64,000 nucleotides of DNA from Streptomyces ardesiacus (GCF_003112575.1 NZ_BEWC01000008.1:310001-374000), one strand, 5' to 3'. Positions 16,300 through 24,874 are shown, counted from the stretch's first letter. The notes: generated by a model not told the origin, from the sequence alone. A program made the numbers and translations.

Positions 16300-17337
16300 G
16301 TGGCGGACGGTGACAGGCGGCAGCGGCGGGCATACATCGGGTCGTTCACGGCGGCCGGCGGCCCCGGGATCCTGACGGCGACCGTCGCCCCGGACAGCGG
16401 CGCCCTCACGGTCGTGAGCGGCACGGACGGTCTGGCCGACCCCTCCTACCTGGCCCTGGCTCCCGACGGGGACATGCTCTACGCCGTCAGCGAGACCGCC
16501 GAGGGCGCGGTGGCCGCCTACCGCGTGCGCGGGGGCAGGCCCGAGCCCGCCGGGCGTCCGGTGCCCGTCGAGGGCGACGGACCGACCCACCTGAGCCTGT
16601 ACGCCGGGCACGTGCTGACCGCCAACTACGGCTCCGGCACCGTCACCGCCGTACCGGTCCGTGCCGACGGCACCCTGGCCCGGTCCGCCTCCGGCGTCCT
16701 GCGCCACACCGGCTCCGGCCCGCACGCCCAGCGGCAGCAGGGGCCGCACGCCCACCAGGTACAGCCCGACCCCGGCGGGCGCTGGGCCGTCAGCGTGGAC
16801 CTCGGCACCGACTCGGTGCGGGTCTGCACCCTCGTGGACGGTGTCCCCGCCGTGCACCGGGAGGTCGCGCTGCGGCCCGGTTCGGGGCCGCGGCACCTGG
16901 CCTTCCACCCGGACGGCTCCCACGCCTACGTCGTCAACGAACTGGCGCCCACCGTGACCGTCTGCCACTGGGACGCCGCCGACGGCACCCTCAAGCCCCT
17001 CACCGAGGTACCGGTGCTGCCCGGGGCCCCGGCGGGCGACGCCTACCCCTCCGGCATCGCCGTCTCGGCCGACGGCCGCTTCGTGTGGACCGCGACCCGG
17101 GGCGAGGACCTCCTGTCCGTGCTGACCGTGGAGCCGGACGGACTGCGGCTGTCCGCCACCGTGCCCTGCGGCGGCCACTGGCCCCGCGACATCACCGTGT
17201 CGCGGGGCTTCCTGTACGCCGCCAACGAACGCTCCGGAGACGTCACCTGGTTCGCCCTGGACCCGGCCACCGGCGTCCCCCGCCGCACGGGCTCCCTGGC
17301 GGTCCCGGCAGCCTCCTGCGTGATCTTCGCCCCGTAG
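16300..17337 (+). CDS. Lactonase, 7-bladed beta-propeller (6-phosphogluconolactonase YbhE-like)
   Basis: 345 residues from GTG 16300 with AAGGGGCAGCG upstream. The repeated pattern of blades (AYIGSFTAAGGPGILTATV; PSYLALAPDGDMLYAVSE; PRHLAFHPDGSHAYVVNEL; PSGIAVSADGRFVWTATR; PRDITVSRGFLYAANE) is that of the YbhE/muconate-lactonising-type propellers, which hydrolyse 6-phosphogluconolactone or other lactones. A histidine-containing stretch GPHAHQVQPDPGG matches the conserved family segment. No signal peptide, so probably cytoplasmic. A DasR-like operator lies upstream, which would tie it to aminosugar supply. It ends 63 bases before a strong bidirectional terminator. Confidence 0.9.
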   Translation: MADGDRRQRRAYIGSFTAAGGPGILTATVAPDSGALTVVSGTDGLADPSYLALAPDGDMLYAVSETAEGAVAAYRVRGGRPEPAGRPVPVEGDGPTHLSLYAGHVLTANYGSGTVTAVPVRADGTLARSASGVLRHTGSGPHAQRQQGPHAHQVQPDPGGRWAVSVDLGTDSVRVCTLVDGVPAVHREVALRPGSGPRHLAFHPDGSHAYVVNELAPTVTVCHWDAADGTLKPLTEVPVLPGAPAGDAYPSGIAVSADGRFVWTATRGEDLLSVLTVEPDGLRLSATVPCGGHWPRDITVSRGFLYAANERSGDVTWFALDPATGVPRRTGSLAVPAASCVIFAP

Positions 17338-17400
17338 CTGCGGGCGGCCGTGCCGCCCCCACCCCGTGCGCTCCCGGCCCACGGGACAAGCTCCGGCAGA

Positions 17401-17449
17401 GCCGTGCGAAGGGGCCCGCTCCCGGGCGGAGCGGGCCCCTTCGCACGGC
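17401..17449. terminator. Strong bidirectional hairpin, perfect 21-bp stem
   Basis: Bases 17401-17421 and 17429-17449 are perfectly complementary, with a 7-base loop (CCGGGCG). The hairpin lies between the convergent lactonase and chelatase-like genes and is the classic Streptomyces U-tract-free terminator form. Confidence 0.85.
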
Positions 17450-17478
17450 CTGGACGAACGCGCGCACGCACGCGCACC

Positions 17479-18405
17479 TCAGCGGACCGGCGTCCCCTGC
17501 ACCTGCTGCGGCGAGAGTCCGAGCGCCGTCGTGTACTTGGCCAGCGCCAGCTTGCCGATCGCCGGGTACGGGCCGAGCGGCTCGGCGGTGGAGCAGCCCG
17601 CCTCCTTGGCCGCCTCCTCCAGCACGGACGCCTCGATCTCCGGCCCGATCAGGTACGGCGCGAGCGCCAGTTGCTGGGAGCCCGAGGAACGGAGCTGCTC
17701 GGCCACGGACGCGATCGAGCCCTCCTCGTCCAGCGCCGCCGCGATCACCGGCACGGCCAGGCGCGCGGCGAGCAGCATGCCGGTGATGCCGGCCGCCTGG
17801 ACGGCCTCTTCGCCGCCGACGGACGCCAGGATGATGCCGTCCGCGGCGGTCGCCACGGTGAACAGGCGGGCACGGTCGGCGCGGGCGAGACCGGCCTCGG
17901 AGAGCCGCACGTGCAGCGCTTCGGCGAGCAACGGGTGCGGTCCGAGCACATCGGTCAGCTCGGCCGCGATCTTGCTGTCCATCACGGCCTGCCGGATCCG
18001 GCGCAGCAGCGCGTTGTCCGGCCCGGCGAGCAGCGGCACGACGACCGCGACGGGACCCTCGGGCTCCTTGACGTCCAGGCCGGCGGCGCGGGCCTGCTCG
18101 AAGCGGGCGGTGCGCTCCTCGGCGGTCCGGACGAGCACGGCGGTCAGGGAGGGGAACTCGGCGTCGTCGTCCCCGTCGAGGTGACCGATGCGGGCGTCGA
18201 GCCCGGGCAGCTCGGAACGGGCGATGCTGATGACCTCGTCGGCGAGGCCGCGGGTGGCACTGCTGGGCGTCCCCGGCACCGCGAGGACGAGCGCCGGCGC
18301 GCCCTCGGGAGCCACCAGGGGTTCGGGACGACGGTGCCGTCCGGGCTGGCGGGGGCGCGGCATTCGTACGGGCAGGCCGGACGCGGGCCCAGTGGGGGAG
18401 CTCAT
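17479..18405 (-). CDS. Sirohydrochlorin-chelatase-like (CbiX) protein lacking catalytic histidines
   Basis: 308 residues with two CbiX-like half domains (about 30-145 and 150-300). The order of elements (ALVLAVPGTPSSATRGLADEV; ARIGHLDGDDDAEFPSLTAVL; VAVVVPLLAGPDNALLRRI; LGPHPLLAEALHVRLSEAGL) matches bacterial CbiX/SirB chelatases, which insert metal into sirohydrochlorin. The metal-delivering histidines are missing: the HGS strand end reads VPGTP and the later GYH reads GPDN. Two similar-looking positions therefore cannot bind metal as in the active enzymes, so chelatase activity is doubtful. No cobalamin or siroheme gene is adjacent. The ATG at 18405 lacks a strong ribosome site. A binding or regulatory role is possible but unproven. 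Confidence 0.8.
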   Translation of the reverse strand: MSSPTGPASGLPVRMPRPRQPGRHRRPEPLVAPEGAPALVLAVPGTPSSATRGLADEVISIARSELPGLDARIGHLDGDDDAEFPSLTAVLVRTAEERTARFEQARAAGLDVKEPEGPVAVVVPLLAGPDNALLRRIRQAVMDSKIAAELTDVLGPHPLLAEALHVRLSEAGLARADRARLFTVATAADGIILASVGGEEAVQAAGITGMLLAARLAVPVIAAALDEEGSIASVAEQLRSSGSQQLALAPYLIGPEIEASVLEEAAKEAGCSTAEPLGPYPAIGKLALAKYTTALGLSPQQVQGTPVR

Positions 18406-18543
18406 GGCGCCGCATGTTACTGGTTTCCAGGGGCTCCCTCTTCGGGGAGGGTGCAGGTGAGCGGTATCCGTCCGGTTTTGTCTGATGAGTGATGTACGGA
18501 TGGGCCGACATCGGCACGATTCACCTCGTCGGCCGACCACTTC

Positions 18544-19527
18544 TCAGCCGGCCGGGACGCTCGTCGTCCACAGCATCCTGTCGTCCCCCGGAAGGGCGAG
18601 GGAGCCGTTCGCCAGGTCGGTCGCGATCCGGACCGAGCCGTCCAGCGGATCGCCCTCGGCGTCCGTCCGCCGGGCCTGCGGCAGCCGCTTCGCCAGTTCC
18701 TCCTCCAGCGGCACGAGGAGCGGCTCGCCCATCCGCAGCAGTCCGCCGGTGACCGCGACCCGGGGCTCGCCGCCGGCCGGGCAGACCGCGGCGGCCGCGT
18801 CGGCCATGTGCCGGGCGGCGGCCCGCAGGATCCCCGCGGCGACCGGGTCGGCCGCCGCGCAGGCGGCCACCTCGGGCGCGAAGGAGGCGAGGACGGCGGG
18901 CCGGTCCGATCGCGGATACACCTGCCCGGGCAGCCCGGCCGCCGGACCGAAGCGTTCCTCGGCCCGGACCAGCAGGGCCGCCGAGCCGTCCCTGCGCCCG
19001 TCGTGGGCGCGCAGCGCCGCCTCCAGGCCGGCCCGCCCGATCCAGGCGCCGCTGCCGCAGTCGCCCAGCAGATGCCCCCAGCCGTCCGCCCGCCGCCAGC
19101 GGGACAGGTCGGTGCCGACGGCGATCAGGCCGGTCCCGGCGGCCACCACCGCCCCGGCCCGCGGACCGAGGGCGCCCACGTACGCGGTCACGGCGTCGGC
19201 GGCCAGCGCGACCCTCCGTGCGCCCAGCTCCCGGGCCAGCGCGCCCGGCAGTTCGGCGCGCAGCGCGTCGCCCAGCGTGGCCAGCCCGGCGGCCCCGACG
19301 ACTACGGTCTCCAGCCGGGTCACCGCGATCTCCTCGGTCAACGACCGGACCATGGGCAGCAGTTGCCCCATCAGGTGCCCGGGGTCGATGCCGCGCGGAC
19401 CGGTGCGCACGGGTTCCGCCGAGTCACGCCGACCGCGCGGGCCCGGTCCGTCGCCGCCGACGCCACCGACGACGACGCGCAGCCCCGAACCGCCGGAGTC
19501 GACGGCCAGGAAGCCGGCGCCGCTCAC
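18544..19527 (-). CDS. BadF/BadG/BcrA/BcrD-type ATPase, N-acetylglucosamine kinase-like
   Basis: 327 residues beginning at GTG 19527, whose last bases overlap the stop of the uracil-DNA glycosylase gene (GTGA). The actin-like ATPase fold is visible as FLAVDSGGSGLRVVV (phosphate 1), VVVGAAGLATL, AVVAAGTGLIAVG, GHLLGDCGSGAWIGRAGLEAAL and PRVAVTGGLLRMGEPL (adenosine motif). The GDCGSG segment is typical of N-acetylglucosamine kinases of this family, which phosphorylate GlcNAc or glucosamine with ATP. The first loop reads DSGGS rather than DGGGT. The GTGA junction shows translational coupling to ung, an unexpected partner. Substrate is inferred from family. Confidence 0.88.
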   Translation of the reverse strand: MSGAGFLAVDSGGSGLRVVVGGVGGDGPGPRGRRDSAEPVRTGPRGIDPGHLMGQLLPMVRSLTEEIAVTRLETVVVGAAGLATLGDALRAELPGALARELGARRVALAADAVTAYVGALGPRAGAVVAAGTGLIAVGTDLSRWRRADGWGHLLGDCGSGAWIGRAGLEAALRAHDGRRDGSAALLVRAEERFGPAAGLPGQVYPRSDRPAVLASFAPEVAACAAADPVAAGILRAAARHMADAAAAVCPAGGEPRVAVTGGLLRMGEPLLVPLEEELAKRLPQARRTDAEGDPLDGSVRIATDLANGSLALPGDDRMLWTTSVPAG

Positions 19528-20201
19528 GGCAGACGCCAGTCGACCGGCTGACCTCCCAGCCGCATCAGCAGGTCGTTGGCCCGGCTGAACGGACGGGAAC
19601 CGAAGAAACCCCGGTCCGCCGACATCGGGGAGGGGTGCGCCGACTCCACGGCCGGCAGGTCGCCGAGCAGGGGCCGCAGATTGCGCGCGTCGCGGCCCCA
19701 CAGGATGGACACCATCGGCTTGCCGCGCGCCACCAGTGCCCGTATCGCCTGCTCGGTGACCTCCTCCCAGCCCTTGCCGCGGTGGGCCGCGGGCTTGCGC
19801 GGGGCCGTCGTGAGCGCCCTGTTGAGCAGCAGCACACCCTGCTGGGTCCAGGGTGTGAGATCCCCGTTGGAGGGCTGCGGGAGATTCAGGTCGGTGTTCA
19901 GCTCCCGGAAGATGTTGACCAGGCTGCCGGGCAGCGGGCGCACCTCGGGTGCGACGGAGAACGACAGCCCCACCGCGTGTCCCGGCGTGGGGTACGGGTC
20001 CTGACCGACGATCAGGACCCGGACGTCGTCGAAGGGCTGCTGGAAGGCCCGCAGGACGTTCGCCCCGGCCGGGAGGTAGGTGCGTCCGGCGGCGATCTCC
20101 GCGCGCAGGAACTCACCCATCGAGGTGATCCGTCCGGCGACGGGCTCCAGCGCCTTCGCCCAGCCCGCTTCGACGATTTCATTCAAGGGTCGTGGTGCCA
20201 C
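19524..20201 (-). CDS. ung: Uracil-DNA glycosylase (family 1)
   Basis: 225-residue enzyme that removes uracil from DNA in base-excision repair. The water-activating motif is VLIVGQDPYPTPGHAVGLSFSV, followed by the Pro/Ser region PLPGSLVNIFREL, the QGVLLLN strand with LNRALT, and the minor-groove loop SAHPSPMSADRGFFGSRPFSRAN, all standard for family 1. GTG 20201 is chosen because AGGGTGA lies 7 bases upstream; GTG 20210 is the alternative with no spacing. The gene overlaps the kinase start by four bases. Streptomyces often carries two ung copies, so this may be a paralogue; symbol given by family. Confidence 0.97.
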   Translation of the reverse strand: MAPRPLNEIVEAGWAKALEPVAGRITSMGEFLRAEIAAGRTYLPAGANVLRAFQQPFDDVRVLIVGQDPYPTPGHAVGLSFSVAPEVRPLPGSLVNIFRELNTDLNLPQPSNGDLTPWTQQGVLLLNRALTTAPRKPAAHRGKGWEEVTEQAIRALVARGKPMVSILWGRDARNLRPLLGDLPAVESAHPSPMSADRGFFGSRPFSRANDLLMRLGGQPVDWRLP

Positions 20202-20271
20202 GGGCGTCACCCTACTGCCGTACGGGTGACGCCGATCAACCGGTGGCCCGGGCCGGTCCCCGCGGTCCGGT

Positions 20272-21357
20272 TCACGCGACGACCGCGGCCCGCACGCACA
20301 GCACGTCCGGCAGGTGGGAGGCCAACTGCCGCCAGGTGTCGCCGTCGTCGGCCGACGCGAACACCTCGCCGTTGCGGTTGCCGAAGTACACGCCCGCCCG
20401 TTCCGCGTCGTCCGTGGACAGGGCGTCGCGCAGCACCGTGCCGTAGTGGTCCTCGCGGGGCAGGCCCGCCGACAGCGGCTCCCAGCTCTTGCCCGCGTCC
20501 GAGGTGCGGAAGACCCGGCACCGGTGGTCCGCGGGCACCCGGTCGGCGTCGGCGTTGATCGGGAAGACGTACGCCGTGTCGCCGCGGTGCGGGTGGGCGG
20601 CCACCGCGAACCCGAACGTGGAGGGCAGGCCCTCGCCGATGTCCGTCCAGTGGGCGCCGGCGTCGTCGCTGCGGTAGACGCCCCAGTGGTTCTGGAGGTA
20701 GAGGCGGTCCGGGTCGGCCGCGTCCCGCGCGACCTTGTGCACGCACTGGCCGAACTCGGGGTCGGGGTCCGGCAGGAAGACGGCGGAGACACCGGAGTTC
20801 GACGGCACCCAGCTCGCGCCGCCGTCGGACGTGCGGAACACACCGGCGGTCGAGACGGCGACCGTCACGGACCTGGGGTCGCGGGCGTCGGTGAGGACGG
20901 TGTGCAGCCCCTCGCCGCCACCGCCGGGCACCCACTTCGAGCGCGTGGGGTGCTCCCACAGCGGGCGGACCAGCTCGAAGCTCTCCCCGCGGTCCTCCGA
21001 GCGGTACAGCGCCGCCGGTTCCGTCCCCGCGTACACCACGTCCGGCTCGGCGGCGGCCGGGTGCAGTTGCCACACCCGCTCCAGCGAGGCGCCGGTGTCC
21101 TTGGGGAACCTGACGGCGGGGGCGGCCGGTTCGGTCCAGGCCCGGCCCAGGTCGTCGGAGTGGAACACCGACGGCCCCCAGTGCGCGCTGTCGCCGCCGG
21201 CCAGCAGCCGCGGGGTGTCGCCGCGGGTGTCGAGGGCGACCGAGTAGACCGCCTGTGCGTTGAAGTAGGGACTTTCGTCGAACTCCCAGGTGTCACCCCG
21301 CCGGCGCCCGATGAACAGGCCCTTGCGGGTGCCCACGGCGAGCAGTACCTCGGTCAT
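20272..21357 (-). CDS. BNR/Asp-box beta-propeller protein (exo-sialidase/sortilin fold)
   Basis: 361 residues, ATG 21357 with GGAGG 7 bases upstream. Repeated Asp-box motifs appear as SDDLGRAWTEP, SEDRGESFELV, SDGGASWVPS, SDDAGAHWTDI, SDAGKSWEPL and SADDGDTWRQL, each the S-x-D-x-G-x-x-W turn of sialidase-like propellers. No signal peptide and no visible arginine triad of true sialidases, so glycosidase activity is not supported. In genomes of this group such proteins are annotated as WD40/YVTN or exo-alpha-sialidase-like of unknown role. It ends 71 bases before the ung start and is co-directional. Confidence 0.9.
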   Translation of the reverse strand: MTEVLLAVGTRKGLFIGRRRGDTWEFDESPYFNAQAVYSVALDTRGDTPRLLAGGDSAHWGPSVFHSDDLGRAWTEPAAPAVRFPKDTGASLERVWQLHPAAAEPDVVYAGTEPAALYRSEDRGESFELVRPLWEHPTRSKWVPGGGGEGLHTVLTDARDPRSVTVAVSTAGVFRTSDGGASWVPSNSGVSAVFLPDPDPEFGQCVHKVARDAADPDRLYLQNHWGVYRSDDAGAHWTDIGEGLPSTFGFAVAAHPHRGDTAYVFPINADADRVPADHRCRVFRTSDAGKSWEPLSAGLPREDHYGTVLRDALSTDDAERAGVYFGNRNGEVFASADDGDTWRQLASHLPDVLCVRAAVVA

Positions 21358-21510
21358 GCCGATCACCTCCGCGGCGTCCTCGTCGACGCCTTCGTCTCGG
21401 ACACGGGCCAGTCTGCACCCACCCACTGACAGCCACCCCTGGAGAGGGCGTCGTCGCAGGTCAGGCCGGTGGCGTCGGGGCCGGTGAGGCGGCTCGGCCG
21501 GGCCGCTCGC

Positions 21511-23214
21511 TCAGCCCGCGACCGGCAGCGCCCGGGCCAGGATGCCGTCGAGCCCGGCCGAGTCCGGCAGGGTGCCGAACGCGTGCCCCCAGTCGGCGCC
21601 GAGCCGGGTCGCGCAGAAGGCGTCGGCGACGGCGGGCGGGGCGTGCCGGACCAGCAGCGAGCCCTGGAGGGTGAGGGCCATCAGCTCCACCAGCCGGCGG
21701 GCACCGGCCTCGGACGCCTCGCCGAGCCCCGTCTCCAGCCGGGCCACCGCCGCGTCCAGCCGGGCGTCCGCCCCGCGCGCCAGGGCGAGTTCGCCGAAGA
21801 GGGCGTGCGCGGTGGCGGGGGACCGGTGCAGAGCCCGCAGCACGTCGAGGGCGTTGACGTTCCCCGAGCCTTCCCAGATCGACAGCAGCGGCGCCTCGCG
21901 GTAGTGGCGGGGCATGCCCGACTCCTCCACGTAGCCGTTGCCGCCCAGGCACTCCAGGGCCTCCGCGGTGAACGCCGGCCCCCGCTTGGTCACCCAGTAC
22001 TTGCCGACGGCCGTGGCGATCCGCCGGAACGCCGCCTCCCCGGCGTCCCCGCGCACGGCGCGGTCGGCGGCGCCGGCCAGCCGCAGGGTGAGCGCGGTCG
22101 CGGCCTCGGACTCCAGCGCGAGGTCGGCCAGGACGTTGCGCATCAGCGGCTGGTCCACCAGCCGTGCGCCGAACGCGCTGCGGTGCCGTGCGTGGTGACC
22201 GGCCTCGACGAGGGTCTTGCGCATGAGCGTCGCCGAGGACATCACGCAGTCCAGACGCGTGCAGTTGACCATCTCGATGATCGTCTTGACGCCCTGGCCC
22301 TCGGGCCCGACCAGCCAGGCCACGGTCCCGTCGAACTCGGGCTCCGAGGAGGCGTTGGACCGGTTGCCGAGCTTGTCCTTGAGGCGCTGGATGCGGAAGG
22401 TGTTGCGGGTGCCGTCGGGCAGCACGCGCGGCACCAGGAAGCAGGACAGCCCGCCGGCCGCCCGGGCCAGCACCAGGAACACGTCGCACATCGGCGCCGA
22501 CGTGAACCACTTGTGCCCGCGCAGCGTGTAGACGCCGGGCTCGGCGGTCGCCGTGGCTGTCGTGGTGTTCGTCCGGACGTCGGATCCGCCCTGCTTCTCG
22601 GTCATCCCCATGCCGGCCAGCAGTCCGCGCTTGTCCGCGGGCGTCCGCAGCCCCGGCTCGTACGCGCGGGAGGTCAGCAGCGGCTCGTAGACCTTCGCCA
22701 GCTCGGGCTGGGCACGCAGGGCCGGGACGGCCGCGTAGGTCATCGACGTCGGGCACCCGTGCCCCGCCTCGGTGTGCCCCCACACCAGCCCGCCCGCGGT
22801 GCGCGCGACGTGGGCGCCCGGACGGTCGTCGGCCCACGGCGCCCCGGCCAGGCCCTCGCCGACCGCCACCCGCATCAGGTGGTGCCAGCTCGGGTGGTAC
22901 TCGACCTCGTCGATCCGGTTGCCGTACCGGTCGTGGGTGCGCAGCACGGGCTCGTGGCGGTTGGCGAGGTCGCCCCACTCCTGGGCCTCCGCGCTGCCCG
23001 CCCGGCGGCCCAGCCGCCGCAGCCCGTCCTCGGCCCACCCGGCCCCCTCCCGCCGCACGCCCTCCAGCAGGGCGGCGTCGTCCGACGCGTCGTAGGGGGC
23101 GAGGGGCGGGGGCTGATTGGTGACGTCGTGCGTCGCGTACCCCTCCGGCCCGCCCGGGGGCTCCTCGGACGGCTCGTGGGACTCGTACGGCGGTTCCTGC
23201 GCGCGTGTCGTCAT
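21511..23214 (-). CDS. Acyl-CoA dehydrogenase, AidB-like
   Basis: 567 residues, longer than ordinary acyl-CoA dehydrogenases (about 380-400) and like E. coli AidB. The AidB-type N-terminus THDVTNQPPPLAPYDASDDAA precedes the dehydrogenase core with GMGMTEKQGGSDVRTN (FAD/substrate loop), LRGHKWFTSAPMCDVFLVLAR, and the C-terminal LECLGGNGYVEESGMPRHYREAPLLSIWEGSGNVNALDVLR. AidB in E. coli is a flavoprotein induced by alkylation stress; actinobacterial relatives may instead be acyl-CoA dehydrogenases. The start is the ATG at 23214, close to a large palindrome; no clear ribosome site is present. Divergent from a PaaX-family regulator that is its probable controller. Confidence 0.92.
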   Translation of the reverse strand: MTTRAQEPPYESHEPSEEPPGGPEGYATHDVTNQPPPLAPYDASDDAALLEGVRREGAGWAEDGLRRLGRRAGSAEAQEWGDLANRHEPVLRTHDRYGNRIDEVEYHPSWHHLMRVAVGEGLAGAPWADDRPGAHVARTAGGLVWGHTEAGHGCPTSMTYAAVPALRAQPELAKVYEPLLTSRAYEPGLRTPADKRGLLAGMGMTEKQGGSDVRTNTTTATATAEPGVYTLRGHKWFTSAPMCDVFLVLARAAGGLSCFLVPRVLPDGTRNTFRIQRLKDKLGNRSNASSEPEFDGTVAWLVGPEGQGVKTIIEMVNCTRLDCVMSSATLMRKTLVEAGHHARHRSAFGARLVDQPLMRNVLADLALESEAATALTLRLAGAADRAVRGDAGEAAFRRIATAVGKYWVTKRGPAFTAEALECLGGNGYVEESGMPRHYREAPLLSIWEGSGNVNALDVLRALHRSPATAHALFGELALARGADARLDAAVARLETGLGEASEAGARRLVELMALTLQGSLLVRHAPPAVADAFCATRLGADWGHAFGTLPDSAGLDGILARALPVAG

Positions 23215-23221
23215 GACCCGA

Positions 23222-23261
23222 GTGTTGCACCATTCCTGCGACCGCAGCAATAGTGCAACAC
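23222..23261. promoter_or_regulatory. 40-bp palindrome in the AidB-like/PaaX divergent promoter
   Basis: Arms 23222-23241 and 23242-23261 pair at 17 of 20 positions. The ends are GTGTTGCAC and GTGCAACAC, the centre CTGCG-AC-CGCAG. It begins 8 bases upstream of the dehydrogenase start codon and lies 56 bases before the chosen regulator start, so a bound dimer or tetramer could shut both genes. Binding by the PaaX protein is inferred. Confidence 0.7.
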
Positions 23262-23316
23262 GATGGGCGCACGTAGAGTACGTGCTCATGTGGACGAACG
23301 ACACGTGCCCGCGCGG

Positions 23317-24069
23317 ATGAACGGTCCGAAGGCCTTTGACGCACGCGCGCCGCGTCCGCTGTCCGCGCGGTCGGTGATCCTGAGCCTGCTGCTCGGCACC
23401 CACCCGCCGGAGCTGCCCGCGCGGGAACTGGTGCGGCTGGTGGAGGGGTTCGACGTCGGCGCCTCCACCGCGCGCGCGGCGCTCAGCCGGATGGCCGCCG
23501 CCGGGGACCTGCGGCGCACGGATGCCGGCTACCGGCTCAGCGAGCGGCTGCTGGAGCGCCAGCGGCGCCAGGACGAGGCGCTGCGTCCGCACACGCGCCC
23601 GTGGGACGGCGACTGGGAGACACTCGTGATCACCGCGACAGGACGGGGCCCGGCGGCCCGTGCCGAGCTGCGCACCCGGCTGACCGCCCTGCGCCTGGCC
23701 GAACTGCGCGAGGGCGTCTGGCTGCGCCCCGCCAACCTCGACCGCCCGCTGCCGGAGGCTCTCGACGGGGTGGCCGAGCGGCTCGTCTCGCGCCCCGGGA
23801 CCCCGGCCGCCGAGCTGGCCGCCCGCCTGTGGCCGCTGGAGGAGTGGGCCGGCGCGGCGCGGGCCCTGCTCGCCCACGTCGGCCCGGCCCGGCGGCGGGC
23901 CGACCGCCTCGCCGCCTTCGCGGCCGTCGTACGGCACCTGCTCGCCGACCCGGTGCTCCCCGCGGAGCTGCTCCCGCCGCACTGGCCGGGGGCGGCCCTG
24001 CGGGACGCCTACACGTCCTACCAGCGGGAGCAGTCCGGACAGGTCCGGGCGCCCGGCACCCGGACCTGA
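23317..24069 (+). CDS. PaaX family transcriptional regulator
   Basis: 250 residues. The N-terminal winged helix (PLSARSVILSLLLGTHPPELPARELVRLVEGFDVGASTARAALSRM region) is followed by the PaaX central domain (RPWDGDWETLVITATGR, ELREGVWLRPANLDR) and the C-terminal helical part with WPLEEWAGAARALLAHVG and VRHLLADPVLPAELLPPHWPGAALRDAY, all characteristic. PaaX of E. coli represses phenylacetate degradation and responds to phenylacetyl-CoA; here the neighbouring AidB-like dehydrogenase is the likely target. ATG 23317 is chosen by similarity of where the fold starts; GTG 23290 (adding 9 codons) is possible. Its stop is only 4 bases from the stop of the convergent pectate lyase gene. Confidence 0.92.
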   Translation: MNGPKAFDARAPRPLSARSVILSLLLGTHPPELPARELVRLVEGFDVGASTARAALSRMAAAGDLRRTDAGYRLSERLLERQRRQDEALRPHTRPWDGDWETLVITATGRGPAARAELRTRLTALRLAELREGVWLRPANLDRPLPEALDGVAERLVSRPGTPAAELAARLWPLEEWAGAARALLAHVGPARRRADRLAAFAAVVRHLLADPVLPAELLPPHWPGAALRDAYTSYQREQSGQVRAPGTRT

Positions 24070-24073
24070 CGCG

Positions 24074-24874
24074 TCACTTGTAGGTGATGTCGGAGGAGGA
24101 GTACTTGCAGTAGGTGCCGTCGGCGCCGGAGCCGTTCGAGTCGGGCTCGTCCCCGTCGTCGTTGCCGATGTACTTCTGGCACGGGACGATCTTCTTGCTG
24201 CCGTCCCCGACGATCGTGATGTTGCGCAGGGTCGCGCTGTCGCCGTAGTTGGTGTTGATCCCGGCGATCCGGCCGCCCTTCCAGTTCACCTCGATGCCGC
24301 TGAGGTTGATGGTCCGCTTGTACTGCGTCGAGCAGTTGCCGCAGGAGCGGACGAAGGTGCCGAAGTTCTTGACGGCGAAGCCGGAGATGTTCAGCGTGCC
24401 GGCGCCGTTGAACTGGAACACCTTGTCGTCGGCCTCCTTGGCGCCGCCGCCGGAGACCGTGTAGACGTTCGACGACGAGGAGCCCCGGAAGGTCGCCGCG
24501 TCCTCGCCGACGTCCTCCCACCAGACGTTCTGGAGCGTGCAACTGCCCTTGCAGTGGACGCCGTCCGCGGCGGGAGCGCCGATGATCACGTTCTTGAGGA
24601 CGGCGCCGGGGGCGAGTTCCAGGATCGGGCCCTGGTCCTCGTCCTGGCCGCCGGAGCCCAGGTCGCCGGTGCCGTACAGGCGCTTCATCCCGTAGTCCTT
24701 GGTGCCGGAGACCGAGATGGTGGAGGAGATGCCCTCGCTGCCGTTGGGGGTCGGCCAGGTTGCGGCCTGGGCCGAGGAAGCCCCGGAGGTCATGAGCATG
24801 CCAACCGAGAGCGCGAACGCGCCCAGTGCGCCGGTCGCCGCGCGCCGTGTGCGCGGGTGTGTCGCTGGGGTCAT
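24074..24874 (-). CDS. Secreted pectate lyase, polysaccharide lyase family 3
   Basis: 266 residues. A signal peptide with twin-basic start and AQAATW cleavage region (about residues 1-37) shows secretion. The mature part is a single PL3 domain: GTGDLGSGGQDEDQGPILEL, LKNVIIGAPAADGVHCKGSCTLQNVWWEDVGEDAATF and the downstream INLSGIEVNWKGGRIAGINTNYGD strand. PL3 enzymes cleave polygalacturonate by beta-elimination with calcium. Cysteine pairs (CKGSC, CGNC) are likely disulfides of the extracellular protein. GAAGGGA lies about 8 bases before ATG 24874. Upstream lie a long hairpin and a LacI-like palindrome, which may govern expression. Confidence 0.95.
   Translation of the reverse strand: MTPATHPRTRRAATGALGAFALSVGMLMTSGASSAQAATWPTPNGSEGISSTISVSGTKDYGMKRLYGTGDLGSGGQDEDQGPILELAPGAVLKNVIIGAPAADGVHCKGSCTLQNVWWEDVGEDAATFRGSSSSNVYTVSGGGAKEADDKVFQFNGAGTLNISGFAVKNFGTFVRSCGNCSTQYKRTINLSGIEVNWKGGRIAGINTNYGDSATLRNITIVGDGSKKIVPCQKYIGNDDGDEPDSNGSGADGTYCKYSSSDITYK

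Noticed and set aside
20272..21357. Calling the BNR protein a sialidase
   Set aside because: The Asp boxes are clear but the arginine triad and catalytic residues of sialidases are not seen.
21461..23344. Long antisense frames over the acyl-CoA dehydrogenase gene
   Set aside because: High GC makes long open frames in other phases. Composition is Arg/Gly/Ala-rich without domains.
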